Notes: a model not told the origin generated them from the sequence alone. Shown: positions 35,170 to 44,668, numbered from the stretch's first letter. The stretch is DNA of 64,000 nt from Halobaculum sp. MBLA0143 (GCF_041361465.1 NZ_JBGKAC010000001.1:682001-746000); one strand, 5' to 3'. Numbers and translations are program-made.

Positions 35170-35212
35170 ACGCTCACTCCGGCCGGCTGGGTGAAGTCGT
35201 TGTCGCCGTCGG

Positions 35213-35878
35213 TCACGTCTGGCTGCGCCGGCGGTCCAGCCGCTCGGCGACGTGGCCCGTCAGGTCGGTGAGGTGGGCGGTGCCGTACAGCCCGACGAGG
35301 AACCCGCCGACGAGATTGAACGCCATGTCGAGCATCGTGTCGTGGAGACCGAACTGGGTGAGAACCGCCGCACCCCCCAGCGTCGCCGCGGCCCCGCCGA
35401 GTGCGAACTCGACCACCTCCCAGAAGACGCCGAAGGCGGCGACGAACACCAGGACGAACAGGAGGGTGAGTCGTGGCGGGAGAGAGATCGCCGCCGAGTG
35501 CTCGTCCAGCCCGCGAACGAGCGTGTAGCCCACGGCCGCGACGACGGACGACGACAGCGCGTGAGTCAGGTGGTCCCACCACCACAGCGAGCGGTAGAAG
35601 TTCACCCCGGCGCCGGGGAGTCCGACCACGCCGAACGCGTGGAGGAAGACGGCGCCGGTGATCCACAGCGTCAGTCCGGCGTCCATCGGCACCTCGTAGT
35701 CACGCTGTAGGATTGCCGGGAGGTAGGTGACGGCCAACGCCACCCCCGCGTTCACGATCACGCCGACACTCCGACGCTCGAGGCCGACGAACACCATCCC
35801 GACGAGCGCCAACTGCATCGCCCGCGACAGCTGTCGTTGCCGGGTCCGAGAGACGCCGAGGTACTCGCGCAGTCTCAC
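35213..35878 (-). CDS. Membrane protein, possibly YjdF/DUF2238-like
   Basis: 221 aa, about six hydrophobic segments. Features include WWWDHLTHALSSSVVAAVGY, FWEVVEFA, and DTMLDMAFNLVGG, where His and Asp residues sit at membrane edges as in the YjdF group; that link is tentative. The GTG at 35878 overlaps the upstream gene's TGA (GTGA), so the pair is coupled. Function unknown. Confidence 0.6.
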   Translation of the reverse strand: MRLREYLGVSRTRQRQLSRAMQLALVGMVFVGLERRSVGVIVNAGVALAVTYLPAILQRDYEVPMDAGLTLWITGAVFLHAFGVVGLPGAGVNFYRSLWWWDHLTHALSSSVVAAVGYTLVRGLDEHSAAISLPPRLTLLFVLVFVAAFGVFWEVVEFALGGAAATLGGAAVLTQFGLHDTMLDMAFNLVGGFLVGLYGTAHLTDLTGHVAERLDRRRSQT

Positions 35879-36513
35879 GACTCGGTCACCTCCGGGGGGA
35901 GCCGTTGTCGGCCGGCGGCGCGTCGTCTGAAGTACAGTTCGAACAGGACGCCCGCCAACAACCCGACGAGGGTGGCGGCGACGAAGTCCCACATCAGCGC
36001 CGTCTCCACCTCGCGGAGCGGACGGCCGTCGAGCAGGAGCCGGGTACCCAGCAGGCTGTCCGTCGCGTACCGCGCCAGCGCCCAGACGCCGGCAGCGGCG
36101 GTCGTCGTGAGCGAGACGAACGCCACCGCGAACGACTCCGTCATGCGGACGGGGGTGAACACGTCCAACTCGACGGCGACGACGAGCGCGACCGCGGCGA
36201 CGGCGAAGAACGTCACGACCCGCCCGGACAGCGTGACGCCGAACAGCTCTGCGCCGGTCAACAGCGTCCGACCGACGGCCGGCAGCGCCGCCAGCCCCAA
36301 CACCTCCCACGGCAGCATCGCGGTCGCCCGTCGGGTCACCGCCGGCGGCACGCACGCTACGGCGGCGACGAGCAACACGAACACTCCCCACACCGGGTCG
36401 CCGGACAGCGCCGTCCCGACGGCCGCGGCAACGAGGAAGCCGACGACACCCCACGCCAGCCCGGCGTTGACCCGTTGCCGCTCGACCACGTCACGTAGTG
36501 TCGACCGAGCCAT
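35875..36513 (-). CDS. Membrane protein, first gene of a two-gene unit
   Basis: 212 aa with six hydrophobic segments. The ATG at 36513 (MARSTLRDVVERQRVN) is supported by an AT-rich TTTTTGAC about 25 bp upstream (36535-36545). The final helix is followed by a basic tail (FRRRAAGRQR). Translationally coupled to the next membrane protein; together they may make one complex. Function unknown. Confidence 0.6.
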   Translation of the reverse strand: MARSTLRDVVERQRVNAGLAWGVVGFLVAAAVGTALSGDPVWGVFVLLVAAVACVPPAVTRRATAMLPWEVLGLAALPAVGRTLLTGAELFGVTLSGRVVTFFAVAAVALVVAVELDVFTPVRMTESFAVAFVSLTTTAAAGVWALARYATDSLLGTRLLLDGRPLREVETALMWDFVAATLVGLLAGVLFELYFRRRAAGRQRLPPEVTES

Positions 36514-36610
36514 ACCCGGCGTACCGCGCCGGACGTCAAAAACGGTTGCCCACGGGGCCGTCACCCACCGGGGAGAACCCCCGTGACGAGAGGATTCAGA
36601 CAGTTCACAA

Positions 36611-36622
36611 TAGGTTTTATTT
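36611..36622 (+). promoter_or_regulatory. Strong TATA element before the Tat-exported protein
   Basis: GGTTTTATTTGC about 36 bp before the ATG at 36653, in a locally AT-rich stretch. It implies a short leader of about 10 nt. Confidence 0.55.
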
Positions 36623-36652
36623 GCTACTGTTCTCAACTAGCTCTCGTCTCCC

Positions 36653-37534
36653 ATGACAGAAGAGACACACACGACGCGACGCGGACTGTTGCGACTGACG
36701 GGGGCAGCGGCGGCGACGACGGCACTCTCCGGTGTCGTCGGCGCCTCGCCGGGCGGCGGTGTCGGCCCGGGCTTCCGGGTCCAGGGACGAGAGAGGAAGC
36801 AGGTGAAGATCCGACCGGACGCGGTGACGGTCCGGACGCGCAAGACCAGCCCGGCGCTGAAGGAGCGCTACGGCTACGAGAAGGGGACAGTCTCGAAGAC
36901 GGAGACGTACGAGCGGCCGAAGCCCCAGACGGACGACCTCCCGCAGCGCGACACGCGCACGATCGGCCGGAAGTGGGACACGGAGATCGCCACCGCAGAC
37001 GAGTGGAAGGCGGCCTTCTCCGGCGGTGCCGGCGCGGCGACGGAAGCGACCGCCTACTCCACCGGCGCCTCCTACCGCGAGAGTGACTACGCCCACGGCG
37101 TGTTCGAGTACGAGGAGACGGACGGGCTGTACGAGAAGACGGCGCCGATGAACGTCGTCTCGCCGGAGTCGATGTCCGGTGTCGTCTCCACGCTCACGTC
37201 CAACGGTTACACGAACATCGTCGTCCAGTACGACCGCCACGGGTTCAACACGGACACCTGGCAGTTCGAGACCCAGCACGACTCGGCCGCGACCGGCACG
37301 TTCGGGTTCCTCGGCCGCCAGCACGCCAAGTTCTGGGAGTTCGGCGGCTACACCTCCTGTTCTGCCCACACGGACAGCTCCGTCCCGCACGAGGCAATCT
37401 CCCACGAGGAGGCGGAACAACACATCGAGGGCGTGTTCGACGACGCCTCCGGCTGGTACGGCTGGGACGACTACTACGACCTGAACAACGGGTCGTACCT
37501 CGACCACGACGGCTCCGCCACCGGACTGTTCTGA
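36653..37534 (+). CDS. Tat-exported protein of unknown function
   Basis: 293 aa. The N-terminus TTRRGLLRLTGAAAATTAL is a twin-arginine signal (RR at residues 9-10) with an Ala-rich core and likely cleavage after about residue 31. The mature part has no membrane helix and is rich in Tyr, Trp, Asp and His (for example GWYGWDDYYDLNN near the end), with a single cysteine. The high aromatic content suggests a folded extracellular enzyme or binding protein. I recognise no family. Confidence 0.65.
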   Translation: MTEETHTTRRGLLRLTGAAAATTALSGVVGASPGGGVGPGFRVQGRERKQVKIRPDAVTVRTRKTSPALKERYGYEKGTVSKTETYERPKPQTDDLPQRDTRTIGRKWDTEIATADEWKAAFSGGAGAATEATAYSTGASYRESDYAHGVFEYEETDGLYEKTAPMNVVSPESMSGVVSTLTSNGYTNIVVQYDRHGFNTDTWQFETQHDSAATGTFGFLGRQHAKFWEFGGYTSCSAHTDSSVPHEAISHEEAEQHIEGVFDDASGWYGWDDYYDLNNGSYLDHDGSATGLF

Positions 37535-37565
37535 GCCGCCACGGCACGCTCACTCCACGGGGCGC

Positions 37566-38864
37566 TCAGTCCTCGGCACGCTCCACGGCCGCGGCGGCGC
37601 GTTCGGCGGCTCGTTCCTCGACGGCCGCCGTGTCGAACGGGAGCACCTCCCGGTCGCGCATCAACACCTCGCCGTCAGCGATCGTGTGGATCACGTCGCT
37701 GCCGCGGGCGGCGTACACCAGCAACGAGACTGGGTCGTGTTCCGGCGTGAGATGTGGCGCGTCCGTGTCGACGACCGCTAAGTCCGCGTTCGCCCCCGGC
37801 TCGATCCGTCCGGAGTCGTCGAACCCCAGGAGCCGCGCGCCGCCGGCCGTCGCCATCTCGATCACGGACTCGGCGGACACGGCCGTCGCGTCGCCGTCGG
37901 CGAGCTTCCCCACCATCGCGGCGTCGCGCATCTCGTCGAACAGGTCTAGGTCGTCGTTCGAGGCCGGGCCGTCGGTGCCGAGTCCGACCGTCACGCCGGC
38001 GTCGAGCAGCCGTTGGACGGGGGCGATCCCGGACGCCAGCTTCGCGTTCGCGGCCGGACAGTGAGCGACCCCGACCTCGCGGTCGGCCAACAGTTCGATC
38101 TCCGTCTCGTCGACGTGGACGGCGTGCGCGACGTAGCTGTCCCGCAGGAGCCCCAGGTCGTCGGCGTACGCCAGGGGTCGTCGTCCGTGTTCCTCGACCA
38201 CCGGCTCCACCTCGCCGGCGGTCTCGTTGGCGTGGAAGTGGAGCGAGTGGCCCGCCTCGCGGGCACGCTCGGCGGCGTCTTCGAGGTACGACGCTCCGAC
38301 GGAGGTGAGCGAGTGTGGCATCACGGCCGTCCGGATCCGGCCGTCCGCGGCGCCGTCGAACTCGCGGGCGACCCGCAGCGACTCCTCGACGTCCGCCTGT
38401 GCGCCCGACTCGTCTTTGGTGACTGTGACGACCCCGAACCCGAGTCTCGCGCGGAGCCCAGCCTGTGCGACCGCGTCCGCGACCGCCCCCGTCTCGAAGT
38501 ACATGTCCCCGACGGCGGTGACGCCCGACCGGATCAGCTCTACGAGCGCCAACTCCGTCCCGGCGCGCACGTCCTCGGCGTCGAACACCGCCTCGACCGG
38601 CCCGACCTCCTCGGTGAGCCACGCCTGGAGCGGCTTCTCGGCGGCGTACCCCCGCAGCAGACTCATCGCCATGTGACAGTGTGCGTTGACGAGCCCCGGG
38701 ATCACGAGCCCCCCGTCGGCGTCCAGCCGTTCGTCCGCGTCCGCCGCGGCCTCACCCTCGACCGTCAGAATCTCGCCGGCCTCGCGGTCCACGAGCACGT
38801 CCGCCCGCCGCACCGCTCCGTCCGGGTTCAGCACGCGACCGCCGACGACTCCGAGTGTGTCCAT
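37566..38864 (-). CDS. mtaD: MTA/SAH deaminase (amidohydrolase)
   Basis: 432 aa, a zinc-dependent TIM-barrel amidohydrolase of the 5'-methylthioadenosine/S-adenosylhomocysteine deaminase (DadD-like) group. Metal ligands: NAHCHMAMSLLRG (HxH), HFHANE, and GVAHCPAANAKLASG, then GLGTDGPASNDDLDL with the catalytic aspartate. It would recycle AdoMet by-products to the inosine forms. The ATG at 38864 (MDTLGVVGG) matches the family start. Divergent from ribK over a 188-bp region. Guanine or other nucleoside deamination is a less likely alternative. Confidence 0.85.
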   Translation of the reverse strand: MDTLGVVGGRVLNPDGAVRRADVLVDREAGEILTVEGEAAADADERLDADGGLVIPGLVNAHCHMAMSLLRGYAAEKPLQAWLTEEVGPVEAVFDAEDVRAGTELALVELIRSGVTAVGDMYFETGAVADAVAQAGLRARLGFGVVTVTKDESGAQADVEESLRVAREFDGAADGRIRTAVMPHSLTSVGASYLEDAAERAREAGHSLHFHANETAGEVEPVVEEHGRRPLAYADDLGLLRDSYVAHAVHVDETEIELLADREVGVAHCPAANAKLASGIAPVQRLLDAGVTVGLGTDGPASNDDLDLFDEMRDAAMVGKLADGDATAVSAESVIEMATAGGARLLGFDDSGRIEPGANADLAVVDTDAPHLTPEHDPVSLLVYAARGSDVIHTIADGEVLMRDREVLPFDTAAVEERAAERAAAAVERAED

Positions 38865-38958
38865 AGCGCCGTCCAACGCCGGGCGACTACTCAATCCGTC
38901 GGATCGCCGTCCCTCGTCTGCCCGAAGCGGTGGCTTTTCACCGTGTCCCCGCTTGAGT

Positions 38959-39028
38959 ACGGTACGGACACGGCCGGCGAAGATCCGTAACGATTCTGGG
39001 ACGCGTAACGGGAACGGTACGCTTTAGT
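38959..39028. promoter_or_regulatory. Repeated elements and TATA before ribK
   Basis: ACGGTACG occurs at 38959-38966 and 39014-39021, and CGTAACG at 38986-38992 and 39004-39010. A TATA-like CTTTAG follows at about 39022-39027, 27 bp before the ATG. The elements surround the likely BRE. RibK with an N-terminal HTH is known in archaea as a riboflavin regulator (RbkR), so an autoregulatory operator is plausible. Confidence 0.45.
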
Positions 39029-39052
39029 CCGGCGCGGACGAACGTTCGGGCG

Positions 39053-39799
39053 ATGGCAACGAGCGCATCGACCGTCGGCCACGCGGAGGTCGCCGCGTTG
39101 AAGACGGTCGCGCTGAAGGGCGGATTCGCCGAGCCGGTGAAGATCTCCTGTTCCGCGCTGGGCGAGCGCCTGGAGGCGTCGAGTCAGACGGCCTCGCGAC
39201 GGCTCCAACGGCTGGAGTCCGCGGGGCTCGTCGACCGAGAGGTAGTGAGCGACGGGCAGTGGGTGTCGATCACGACGGACGGCGAACGACGGCTCCGCGG
39301 GGAGTACGCGGACTACCGCCGGATCTTCGAGGGCGGAGCCGGTGTCGCCTTGGAGGGGACCGTCACCAGCGGCATGGGCGAGGGGCGCCACTACATCGCG
39401 CTCCCGGGGTACATGGAACAGTTCCGCGAACGGCTGAACTACGAGCCGTTCCACGGGACGCTCAACGTCGACCTCACCGAAGAGAGCGTGCGGGCCCGCG
39501 CCGGTCTCGACTCCGTCGGGGGGGTCTGGATCGACGGCTGGGAGGGTGACGAACGGACGTACGGCCCGGCGACGTGTTACCGGGCGAGCGTCGAGACGGC
39601 CGACGGCGACAGCTTCGACCCGTGTCACGTGATCGTTCCCGAGCGCACCCACCACGACGAACAACAGTTGGAGGTGATCGCGCCCGTGAAGCTCCGCACG
39701 GAGTTGGACCTCGCGGACGACGACCACGTCACGGTTCGGATCGTCGAAGCGGGCGGCGGGAGTGACGAACCGGACGACGACAGAGGTGCGTCGGCGTGA
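39053..39799 (+). CDS. ribK: CTP-dependent riboflavin kinase with N-terminal HTH (RibK/RbkR)
   Basis: Makes FMN from riboflavin using CTP. 248 aa. A winged helix-turn-helix (about residues 10-90, [20 protein letters not shown]) precedes the kinase domain (about 95-230) with [23 protein letters not shown] and HVTVRIVE, typical of archaeal DUF120 kinases. The fusion acts both as enzyme and as riboflavin-responsive regulator in studied archaea. Overlaps ribB by 4 bp (GTGA). Acidic tail of about 15 residues. Confidence 0.92.
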   Translation: MATSASTVGHAEVAALKTVALKGGFAEPVKISCSALGERLEASSQTASRRLQRLESAGLVDREVVSDGQWVSITTDGERRLRGEYADYRRIFEGGAGVALEGTVTSGMGEGRHYIALPGYMEQFRERLNYEPFHGTLNVDLTEESVRARAGLDSVGGVWIDGWEGDERTYGPATCYRASVETADGDSFDPCHVIVPERTHHDEQQLEVIAPVKLRTELDLADDDHVTVRIVEAGGGSDEPDDDRGASA

Positions 39800-40470
39800 G
39801 CCACCAGCGTGCCGGGCTGGACGCGGCCGTCGGGGCGTTCCGCGCCGGCGAGCCCGTCCTGATCCACGACTTCGACGACCGAGAGGGGGAGACCGACCTC
39901 GTCTACCCCGCCGGCGCGGTGACGGCGGCGGACGTGACGCGGCTCCGCAACGACGCCGGCGGCCTGATCTGTGTCGCGGTGCCGGACGACGCCGCGACGG
40001 CGTTCGGGCTCCCGTTCCTGGCCGACCAGCTCGACCACCCCGCAGCGGCCGATCACGACCTCTCGTACGACGACCGGTCGTCGTTCTCGCTGCCGGTGAA
40101 CCACCGCGAGACGTTCACCGGGATCACGGACGAGGACCGCGCGCTGACGATCGCCGAACTGGCGGCGGCGACCGACATCGCTCGCAGCGACCGAGCGTAC
40201 GACCCCGAGACGTTCGCCGAGTCGTTCCGCGCGCCGGGTCACGTCCACGTCCTGCGTGGCGCACCGGACGGACTCGCCGACCGAACTGGCCACACGGAAC
40301 TGGGGCTCGCGCTTGCTGATGCCGCCGGCGTCTCGCCGGCCGTCGTCGTCTGTGAGATGCTGGACGACGAGACCGGTCACGCGCTCTCGCCCGAGGCCGG
40401 CCGGGCGTACGCCGACCGCCACGGCTTCCCGTACGTCGAGGGGAGTGAACTCGTCGACCGACTCGTCTGA
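39796..40470 (+). CDS. ribB: 3,4-dihydroxy-2-butanone 4-phosphate synthase
   Basis: Converts ribulose 5-phosphate to the four-carbon precursor of riboflavin. 224 aa. The acidic loop [12 protein letters not shown] and the His-containing [10 protein letters not shown] plus [12 protein letters not shown] form the magnesium/substrate site. No GTP cyclohydrolase II domain is fused. The start GTG at 39796 overlaps the ribK stop, so synthesis of the precursor and of FMN is coupled in one operon. Confidence 0.93.
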   Translation: MSHQRAGLDAAVGAFRAGEPVLIHDFDDREGETDLVYPAGAVTAADVTRLRNDAGGLICVAVPDDAATAFGLPFLADQLDHPAAADHDLSYDDRSSFSLPVNHRETFTGITDEDRALTIAELAAATDIARSDRAYDPETFAESFRAPGHVHVLRGAPDGLADRTGHTELGLALADAAGVSPAVVVCEMLDDETGHALSPEAGRAYADRHGFPYVEGSELVDRLV

Positions 40471-40476
40471 CCGGAG

Positions 40477-42573
40477 TCAGCCCCCGCGGCCGTCGCCGTT
40501 CTCCGATCCGTCTCCGTTCCCGTTCTCTCTCTCCGATCCGTCTCCGTTCCCGTTCTCTCTCTCCGATCCGTCTCCGTTCCCGTCCTCACCACGCTCCCCG
40601 TCGTCGCCGTTGTCTCCTCTGTCACCTCCTTCGCCACGGTCGTTCCCCTCGCCGCGGTCGTCTCCGTCGTCGTTCCCGTTGTCGTCGTTCGCGCCGTCGC
40701 TGCCCTCACCACGGTCGTTCTCGTCTCTGTCGTCGTCCCGGGCACCGTCGCCTTCGCCGCGGTCGTCTCCGTCGTCGTCTTCCTCACCGTCGTCACGCTC
40801 GTCTTCCTCGTCGTCGCCCTCACCGTCGTTGTCTTCGCCACGCTCGTCTTCCTCGTCGTCGACGGCCACCCCATCGACGTCGACAGAGTCGTTCCCGACG
40901 GCCAGCGACAGCGTCGCGCGGAACCGCCCCTTCTCCAGCCGGACGGTCACGGATCCGGGGTCGGCGTCGAACGACACCTCGCCGGCGGGGCCGGTGACGC
41001 CGACGCGGTCGCCGCCGACGCTGGCCCGCACCCCGGCCGTCGGCGACCCCTCGTAGGTCACTCGAACGGTGACGGTGCCGTCGTCGACGCGCCCGGTCGC
41101 GTCGATCCCGTCCGCGACCCGGCCGCGCTCACCCAGCGAGACGGTCAGACTCCCGGCGCTGCCGTTCGCCTCGGCCCGGATCGTCGTCTCCCCGGCGGCG
41201 GGGAGCGGCACCGTCGCGGTCCCGGTCGCGTCCGTCGTCGCAACCGCCGCGCCGTCGACGCTGACGGTCGCGTTCGCCACTGGACCACGGTCCAACACCG
41301 TCACGCGGACCGTCTCGCCGGCCGTGGGCTGTCCGGCGAGCACTACCGCGAGCCCGGCCGCGGCGCCGGCCTCGCTGCGGTCGTCGTCTGTGTCGTCTGT
41401 GTCCTCGTCGTCCCCTTCGTCGCTGCCACCCTGGTCACCCTCGTCCTCCTCGTCACTGTTCTCGTCACCTTCGTCTTCGCCGGTGTCACCCTCGTCACCG
41501 TCTTCGTCGTCACCGCCGTCGCCGCGGCCCGGAACGTCGTCGGGGGGGCCACGCTCGGTCTCGATCTCCTCTTCCAACGCGACGACTGCCCCCGTCGAAC
41601 CGTCCACGGTCACGGACGCCTCTCCGGTCTCGTCGTCTGCGGCGAGTCGGAACTCGAACTCGTAGGTGCCGTCGGCGGCGTCGACGGCGGTCTCGCGGAG
41701 CGTCCAGCTGCCGGCCGTCGACAGCGCCCCACGGGCGGTCGCCAGCGCGGTCGCGCCGTCGACGGTCAGCGAACTGTTGCCGTCCGGCGGGCGCTCGAAC
41801 TCCCGGCTCGCACCGCCGTCGCCGGCGACGGACAGCCCTCGCCCGGCGCCGGCGACGGCGACGCGGGAGTCGCCGCCGCGGGTGAACTGCCGGCGCAGCG
41901 CCGTCGCCGCCGGCCCGCTCGCGGACTCGGCAGTCGCCAGTGCCGCCCGCACACGGTCACCGTCGTAGCCGGCAGCGGCCAACTCCAGCCCGGAGACGTT
42001 CGTGGCCAGGCTCCGGAGCCGCCGGAGCTCCGCCGCGACCGACTCCGCTCGGACGGTCACGAGCGCGGTCTGGAAGGCGAACTCCGTCGCCGAGAGGTTC
42101 CCGGCGCGGTAGGCGGCCGTCAGATTCGCTGCGTCCGCGTCGACGGCCGCTACACGCGCCGTCAACACCGCCGCCCGGTCGGCCAGCAGCCCCGCTCGTA
42201 CCGTCTCGTTGGCCCGGCGGAACCGTTCGCGGAACGTCGCCCGTGAGACGTTTCCGCGGACGGACTCGCCGGCCGCCGTCAGCGTCGTCGCCAACTGTCG
42301 CCCGACGCCGGCGGTAACGTTCTCCCGGTTCGTCTCGTTCGTCTCACTTCCAGCCGTCTCGTTGCCTCCGCCGTCCGTCGTGGTCGTGTCGTCTGTCGTC
42401 TCGTTCGCGGTCCCGTTCGTCGGGGCGTCGGTGGCGTCCACCGACGCGACGACGACGCTGTCGAGACCGACGCCCCCGTCGGTCGTGCCGGGCCGCGCGG
42501 CGACGACACCGCCCCCAGCTGCCGCCGTCACGAGCAGGACGACCAGTGTCACGACCGTTCGATCCCGGCTCAC
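40477..42573 (-). CDS. Large exported acidic protein with PepSY-like and Ig-like parts
   Basis: About 698 aa. The chosen GTG at 42573 gives a signal-anchor (VVTLVVLLVTAAAGGG), and a TTTAGG element about 28 bp upstream supports it. An Asn/Thr-rich stretch (many N-x-T/S sites) comes first, then a helical region. A PepSY-like unit (LRETAVDAADGTYEFEFRL, then a region with GEASVTVDG) is followed by a D/E/G linker, two beta-sandwich repeats (carboxypeptidase-regulatory type), and about 165 residues of Asp/Glu/Gly/Asn/Arg. No C-terminal membrane helix. Likely on the cell surface. Function unknown. Confidence 0.62.
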   Translation of the reverse strand: MSRDRTVVTLVVLLVTAAAGGGVVAARPGTTDGGVGLDSVVVASVDATDAPTNGTANETTDDTTTTDGGGNETAGSETNETNRENVTAGVGRQLATTLTAAGESVRGNVSRATFRERFRRANETVRAGLLADRAAVLTARVAAVDADAANLTAAYRAGNLSATEFAFQTALVTVRAESVAAELRRLRSLATNVSGLELAAAGYDGDRVRAALATAESASGPAATALRRQFTRGGDSRVAVAGAGRGLSVAGDGGASREFERPPDGNSSLTVDGATALATARGALSTAGSWTLRETAVDAADGTYEFEFRLAADDETGEASVTVDGSTGAVVALEEEIETERGPPDDVPGRGDGGDDEDGDEGDTGEDEGDENSDEEDEGDQGGSDEGDDEDTDDTDDDRSEAGAAAGLAVVLAGQPTAGETVRVTVLDRGPVANATVSVDGAAVATTDATGTATVPLPAAGETTIRAEANGSAGSLTVSLGERGRVADGIDATGRVDDGTVTVRVTYEGSPTAGVRASVGGDRVGVTGPAGEVSFDADPGSVTVRLEKGRFRATLSLAVGNDSVDVDGVAVDDEEDERGEDNDGEGDDEEDERDDGEEDDDGDDRGEGDGARDDDRDENDRGEGSDGANDDNGNDDGDDRGEGNDRGEGGDRGDNGDDGERGEDGNGDGSERENGNGDGSERENGNGDGSENGDGRGG
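40501..40583. repeat. 30-bp coding repeat at the C-terminus of the acidic protein
   Basis: Units at 40501 and 40531 plus a 23-bp part at 40561 encode GNGDGSEREN on the minus strand. Copies are identical, implying recent duplication within a low-complexity tail. Confidence 0.85.
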
Positions 42574-42734
42574 ACTCCGGACGAACACCCCCACGGACCT
42601 AAACCCGGTCGACGCTCCCGCTCGCTCGCGTCCGTTCGTGCCCGTTTGCGCCGAGTTGCAGGCCCGAAGCGGGGACGAGGGCCGACCGACCCCGCACGAC
42701 TTTTGAACCACCCTATCGTAGCGTTCGACAGGAG

Positions 42735-43814
42735 ATGTCTGAGGACGCTGCCCGCCCCGTCGTCGACGACGACGCCGCCGATCTCGACTGGTGTCACGAC
42801 GCCGTCAGGGGTGTCTCGCGGACGTTCGCCCTGACTGTGGACGTACTAGATGAACCGATGTCGTCGTACGTCTGTCTCGGCTACCTAGTCTGTCGAGTCG
42901 CAGACACCGTCGAGGACGCGGAACACGTCCCGCCGGCGGAGCAGGCGGCGTTGCTGGAGACGTACGACGCCGTGTTGGACCCGGAGGACCCGACGACCGC
43001 CGCGGAGTTCCGGCGGACCGTCGACGAGTGGCTCCCGCCGGAGTCCGAGCGGTCGGACGACTGGGCGGTGGTGGCCCAGACGGAGCGTGTCGTCGCCACC
43101 TTCGACGCGCTGCCGGCGGACGTGCGCGCCGCCGTCGTCCCGCCGGCCCGGGAGCTCGTCTCCGGGATGGCGGAGTTCGTCCGCCGGTACGCCGACGAGG
43201 GCGGGCTCCGGATCGACGACCGGGCGGAGCTGGACGAGTACTGCTACTACGCCGCCGGCACGGTCGGCAACCTCGTCACGAACCTCCTCACCCGCGGGAA
43301 CCTCTCGGAGGAGCGCGTCGAGACGCTGTACGACACCGCAGAGGAGTTCGGCCTCCTGCTCCAGCTCGTCAACGTCGCCAAGGACGTCCACGACGACTTC
43401 ACCGAGGAGAACAACGTCTACCTCCCGGCCACCTGGCTGGCCGACGAGGGGGTCCCACAGGACGAGGTGATCGCCTCACAGAATCGCACCGCCGTCGGCC
43501 GGGTCGTCGACCGGACGGCGTCGTACGCCCAGACGTTCCTGGACGACGCCCAGACGTACCTGGAACACGTCCCGATCGTGGACGGCAACACGCTGGAGGC
43601 GTGGGCCGTCCCGTTTCTGCTCGCCGTCGGCACCCTCCGCGAGCTGTCCACGACGCCGGAGCGAGCCGTCGACGGCCGTGGCGTGAAGGTGAGCCGCGAG
43701 GAGGTGTTCGCCGTCGTCGCCGCCGCCAGCGAGCGCGACCGCGACTCGCTCCCGGCGCTCCGGGAGGCCATCGCCGCCGAACCACTCCACGGAGCCGGTC
43801 TCTCTGCGGACTGA
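42735..43814 (+). CDS. fdfT: Squalene synthase (farnesyl-diphosphate farnesyltransferase)
   Basis: Condenses two farnesyl-PP to squalene, a major neutral lipid in haloarchaea. 359 aa. Metal sites DTVED (residues 57-61) and DVHDD, with YCYYAAGTVGNLVTNLL between them, which is the squalene-synthase form of the conserved region (phytoene synthases differ). The region SRTFALTVD near residue 28 is also conserved. ATG at 42735. Divergent from the acidic exported protein. Confidence 0.85.
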   Translation: MSEDAARPVVDDDAADLDWCHDAVRGVSRTFALTVDVLDEPMSSYVCLGYLVCRVADTVEDAEHVPPAEQAALLETYDAVLDPEDPTTAAEFRRTVDEWLPPESERSDDWAVVAQTERVVATFDALPADVRAAVVPPARELVSGMAEFVRRYADEGGLRIDDRAELDEYCYYAAGTVGNLVTNLLTRGNLSEERVETLYDTAEEFGLLLQLVNVAKDVHDDFTEENNVYLPATWLADEGVPQDEVIASQNRTAVGRVVDRTASYAQTFLDDAQTYLEHVPIVDGNTLEAWAVPFLLAVGTLRELSTTPERAVDGRGVKVSREEVFAVVAAASERDRDSLPALREAIAAEPLHGAGLSAD

Positions 43815-43819
43815 GGGCC

Positions 43820-44668
43820 TCAGCCCCGCGCTCGCTCCCGTTCTCGCCGTTCGTCGGCCCCGTCGTCCGTGTCGGCGACCCCGTCGCCCGTGTCGGCGAT
43901 TCGTTCGACCGCTGCCAGGAGTCTGTCGACCGCGTCGTCGTCGAACTGGTCGCGCTCGATCGTCAGGTCCGGCCGGAACCGTGTCCGGGAGACGACGAGC
44001 TCGTCGTCCGTGGTCTCGACGTCCGTGATCGTCTCCGGCGCGTACAGACTCCCGTCGGCAACGACGCCGGCGTCCGTCACCGCCACTCGGTCGGGATCGC
44101 CGTCGAAGGCCGTGAGGAGCGTCGACAGGCTGCCGAGCGCCGTCACCACGCCGAAGGAGCTGTCGCCGCCGACGAAGGTGAGCAACGCGACGACGATCGC
44201 GATCCCGGCGGCGGCGAGGCTGGCGGCGGCGACGCCCTGGCCGACGCCCGAGAACGGACCGTCGCTCGTGTCGTCCGCCTCGGCGGCGGCGTACTCCGTC
44301 GCGGCCGCGATCCGGTCGCGGTTCCGACAGTACGTCGCAGTCGCGGCCGCAAACAGTCCGAGTCCGCTCGCGCCGACCCCGACCGCCGACGCGGCGAGCA
44401 GGCCGTCCGAGAGAGACTGTGTGAGCGGGAACCACACGAGCGACAACGGCGCCAGCGTCGCGGCGGCGGCGACCCCCGGCGACGCCAGCAGCCGGACGAG
44501 CGACGACTGGCGCGCGAGCCCGGCGCCGACGGCGCCGACGACGACCGTCGCGACCGCGATCGTCCCGACGAACGGGACCGTGCCGGCCACGAGCGCCGCG
44601 GCCGACACCAGGAACGCGGCCAGGTAGCCCCCGACTGTCACCTCGAACAGTCGTCGTGCGTTCGACAT
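43820..44668 (-). CDS. Membrane protein with cytoplasmic C-terminal domain
   Basis: 282 aa. Three or four hydrophobic segments in residues 10-110, two more at about 150-195, then a soluble 80-residue domain (YAPETITDVETTDDELVVSR, then a DDDAVDRLLAAVERI helix). The ATG at 44668 (MSNARRLFEVTVGGYL) is clear. Ends with a charged tail. Convergent with squalene synthase (5-bp gap) and divergent from the ligase-like gene. Function unknown. Confidence 0.62.
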   Translation of the reverse strand: MSNARRLFEVTVGGYLAAFLVSAAALVAGTVPFVGTIAVATVVVGAVGAGLARQSSLVRLLASPGVAAAATLAPLSLVWFPLTQSLSDGLLAASAVGVGASGLGLFAAATATYCRNRDRIAAATEYAAAEADDTSDGPFSGVGQGVAAASLAAAGIAIVVALLTFVGGDSSFGVVTALGSLSTLLTAFDGDPDRVAVTDAGVVADGSLYAPETITDVETTDDELVVSRTRFRPDLTIERDQFDDDAVDRLLAAVERIADTGDGVADTDDGADERRERERARG

